From NCBI RefSeq assembly GCF_000196655.1, contig NC_014253.1:62001-126000 (forward strand): 64,000 nucleotides of DNA. Reading direction: 5' to 3'. The DNA is from Methanohalobium evestigatum Z-7303. GTDB taxonomy: Archaea > Halobacteriota > Methanosarcinia > Methanosarcinales > Methanosarcinaceae. Position numbers and translations under genes: made by a program. Position 1 is the first letter of the stretch. Each line of letters opens with the position of its first letter. Below, in pieces: positions 62,892-64,000 of the stretch. The notes below the pieces were generated by a model. The model saw only the letters and a program-made list of their open reading frames with translations, ran no database searches and was not told the DNA's origin.

Positions 62892-64000
62892 ATGAGCGAG
62901 ACTACTAATGAAGACATAGATGAAAATAAATACGAAATTACTGAAGAAAATATGAATGAGAATAATTACAAATACAATATCAACAAAGACAGATTTGATG
63001 AAAACGAAAATTCTTATGAATATTTGGCTGATAACGAGGGGGACTTTTCCAAATATCTACTGGACCGCATGAAACAACTTGAGCATCGGAACAGTCGTCT
63101 CAATGAGCAGTACAATCAAATTGAGTCTGAAAAACGTTATGTTGAAAATCAAAAGCTCAAATACGAACGTGAAGTTCGCAAATTACAGGCTGAAATAGAC
63201 CGGTTGAAATCATCTCCATTAATTATTGGAACAGTAATGGATGTACTCGATAATGGTAAATTAATGGTAAGAAGCAGCACCGGTCCGCAGTTTATGGTCA
63301 GTATGTCCAAATACTTGGAAGATGAAGAAATAGAACCAGGAACAACAGTAGCACTTAACCAGCAGACTTTTGCTGTTGTTGATGTAGTCCAGTCTACAGA
63401 GGAGCCAATGGTATCTGCTATGGAAGTTATTGAATCCCAACAGGTGGATTATGACCAGATAGGTGGACTGGATGAACAGATAAAAGAAATAATTGAATCT
63501 GTAGAATATCCACTTACAAAACCAGAATCCTTTGCAAGAATAGGAATATCTGCTCCTAAAGGGATTTTGCTTGCAGGACCACCAGGTACTGGTAAAACAC
63601 TGCTTGCAAAGGCTGTTGCGCACAGAACCGATGCAAGTTTTATCAGAGTGGTAGGTTCTGAACTTGTTCAGAAATATATCGGTGAAGGTGCAAAACTTGT
63701 ACGGGAAGTTTTTGAAATGGCACGCAAAAAAGCACCGAGTATTGTATTCATTGATGAACTTGATGCTATAGCTGCAAAGCGTTTGAATGATACCAATGGA
63801 GCGGATAGGGAAGTTCAGAGGACATTGATGCAGCTTCTTGCAGAAATGGACGGGTTCGATGAAAGAGGAGATGTCCGAATTATCGCAGCTACCAACAGGT
63901 CTGATGTCCTTGATCCGGCAATACTTAGACCTGGTAGATTCGACCGGGTGATAACAGTACCGATGCCGGATGTTGAATCCAGAGAAAACATATTGCAGAT
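62892..64000 (+). CDS. pan: Proteasome-activating nucleotidase PAN, 3' truncated by window edge
   Basis: 369 codons visible. Residues 1-50 are an unusually Asn/Asp/Glu-rich extension, followed by a coiled coil (about 52-108) and an OB domain (about 109-170) with the AAA domain after it. Walker A is GPPGTGKT (229-236), Walker B is [11 protein letters not shown], and [20 protein letters not shown] covers the second region of homology. PAN unfolds substrates for the 20S proteasome. The reading frame continues past the window end. Confidence 0.95.
   Translation, partial: MSETTNEDIDENKYEITEENMNENNYKYNINKDRFDENENSYEYLADNEGDFSKYLLDRMKQLEHRNSRLNEQYNQIESEKRYVENQKLKYEREVRKLQAEIDRLKSSPLIIGTVMDVLDNGKLMVRSSTGPQFMVSMSKYLEDEEIEPGTTVALNQQTFAVVDVVQSTEEPMVSAMEVIESQQVDYDQIGGLDEQIKEIIESVEYPLTKPESFARIGISAPKGILLAGPPGTGKTLLAKAVAHRTDASFIRVVGSELVQKYIGEGAKLVREVFEMARKKAPSIVFIDELDAIAAKRLNDTNGADREVQRTLMQLLAEMDGFDERGDVRIIAATNRSDVLDPAILRPGRFDRVITVPMPDVESRENILQ

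Noticed and set aside
1-64000. CRISPR array, tRNA or rRNA genes, prophage
   Set aside because: No regularly spaced repeats, no cloverleaf with a T-loop consensus and no phage structural genes were found by reading both strands.

Overview
The window is a gene-dense, AT-rich stretch of a methanogenic euryarchaeon. The evidence is the gene content: an F420 ligase (CofE), an FmdE-family protein, a proteasome-activating nucleotidase, ABCE1, Nob1, TiaS, RadB, aMBF1, Sec61-beta and PurP. There are AT-rich TATA boxes, oligo(T) stops and many GGTGA/GGAGG ribosome sites. Tetrahydrofolate enzymes (GlyA, FolD, a DHPS, MetV, MetF, PurN) beside F420 biosynthesis point to Methanosarcinales. The low GC and acidic proteins would suit a halophilic genus such as Methanohalobium; that genus call is inference. 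I see no tRNA, rRNA or CRISPR array. The window opens inside an AIR-synthase-like gene and closes inside pan.

Layout. 1-11.4 kb: membrane quality control (NfeD and SPFH), a RecJ-like DHH protein, a PRTase-type regulator, Nob1, a carotenoid-oxygenase gene that is unexpected in a methanogen, NadE, TiaS and an HTH regulator. 11.4-19.2 kb: a one-directional C1/cofactor block (purN, glyA, folD, DHPS, metV, metF, thiC, cofE) that makes and uses folate-bound C1 units. 19.2-23.3 kb: thioredoxin, an MBL-fold protein, an EMC6-like membrane protein, ABCE1. 23.3-31.1 kb: MATE and MFS transporters, a surface-protein pair, MscS, leuD-leuB. 31.1-37.3 kb: a flavoprotein, purP, truA, trmG10, small proteins and Sec61-beta. 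37.4-38.6 kb: a TnpB-only IS200/IS605-type element lying against the 3' end of mtnA. 38.6-45.3 kb: mtnA, trmI, radB, glutaredoxin-nrdD-nrdG. 45.4-52 kb: a repeat protein, cbiP, and a divergent tightly packed cobalamin operon cbiT-L-F-G(N)-G(C)-H-C. 52-64 kb: CcdA plus a thioredoxin lipoprotein, riboflavin reductase, CBS and Usp proteins, an amidohydrolase, DUF167, a class II aldolase homologue, TrmO, FmdE, Toprim, DUF356, ProC, aMBF1 and PAN.

The observations I rate highest are not ordinary genes. (1) Two intergenic stretches, about 34729-34840 and 57139-57345, look like independent small-RNA genes. In each, a TATA box sits about 25 nt upstream of the base of a long closing stem, and a T-run follows. 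The first is C/U-rich with anti-Shine-Dalgarno loops; the second folds into two closed domains just ahead of a DUF167 gene. (2) Two conserved genes, radB and the N-terminal cbiG gene, have no ATG, GTG or TTG that could give their conserved N-terminus. Each has an AUA codon at the right distance from a good Shine-Dalgarno sequence, which suggests AUA initiation. (3) The carotenoid oxygenase has all four iron-ligand histidines. All functional statements rest on reading motifs by eye; no database search was run.
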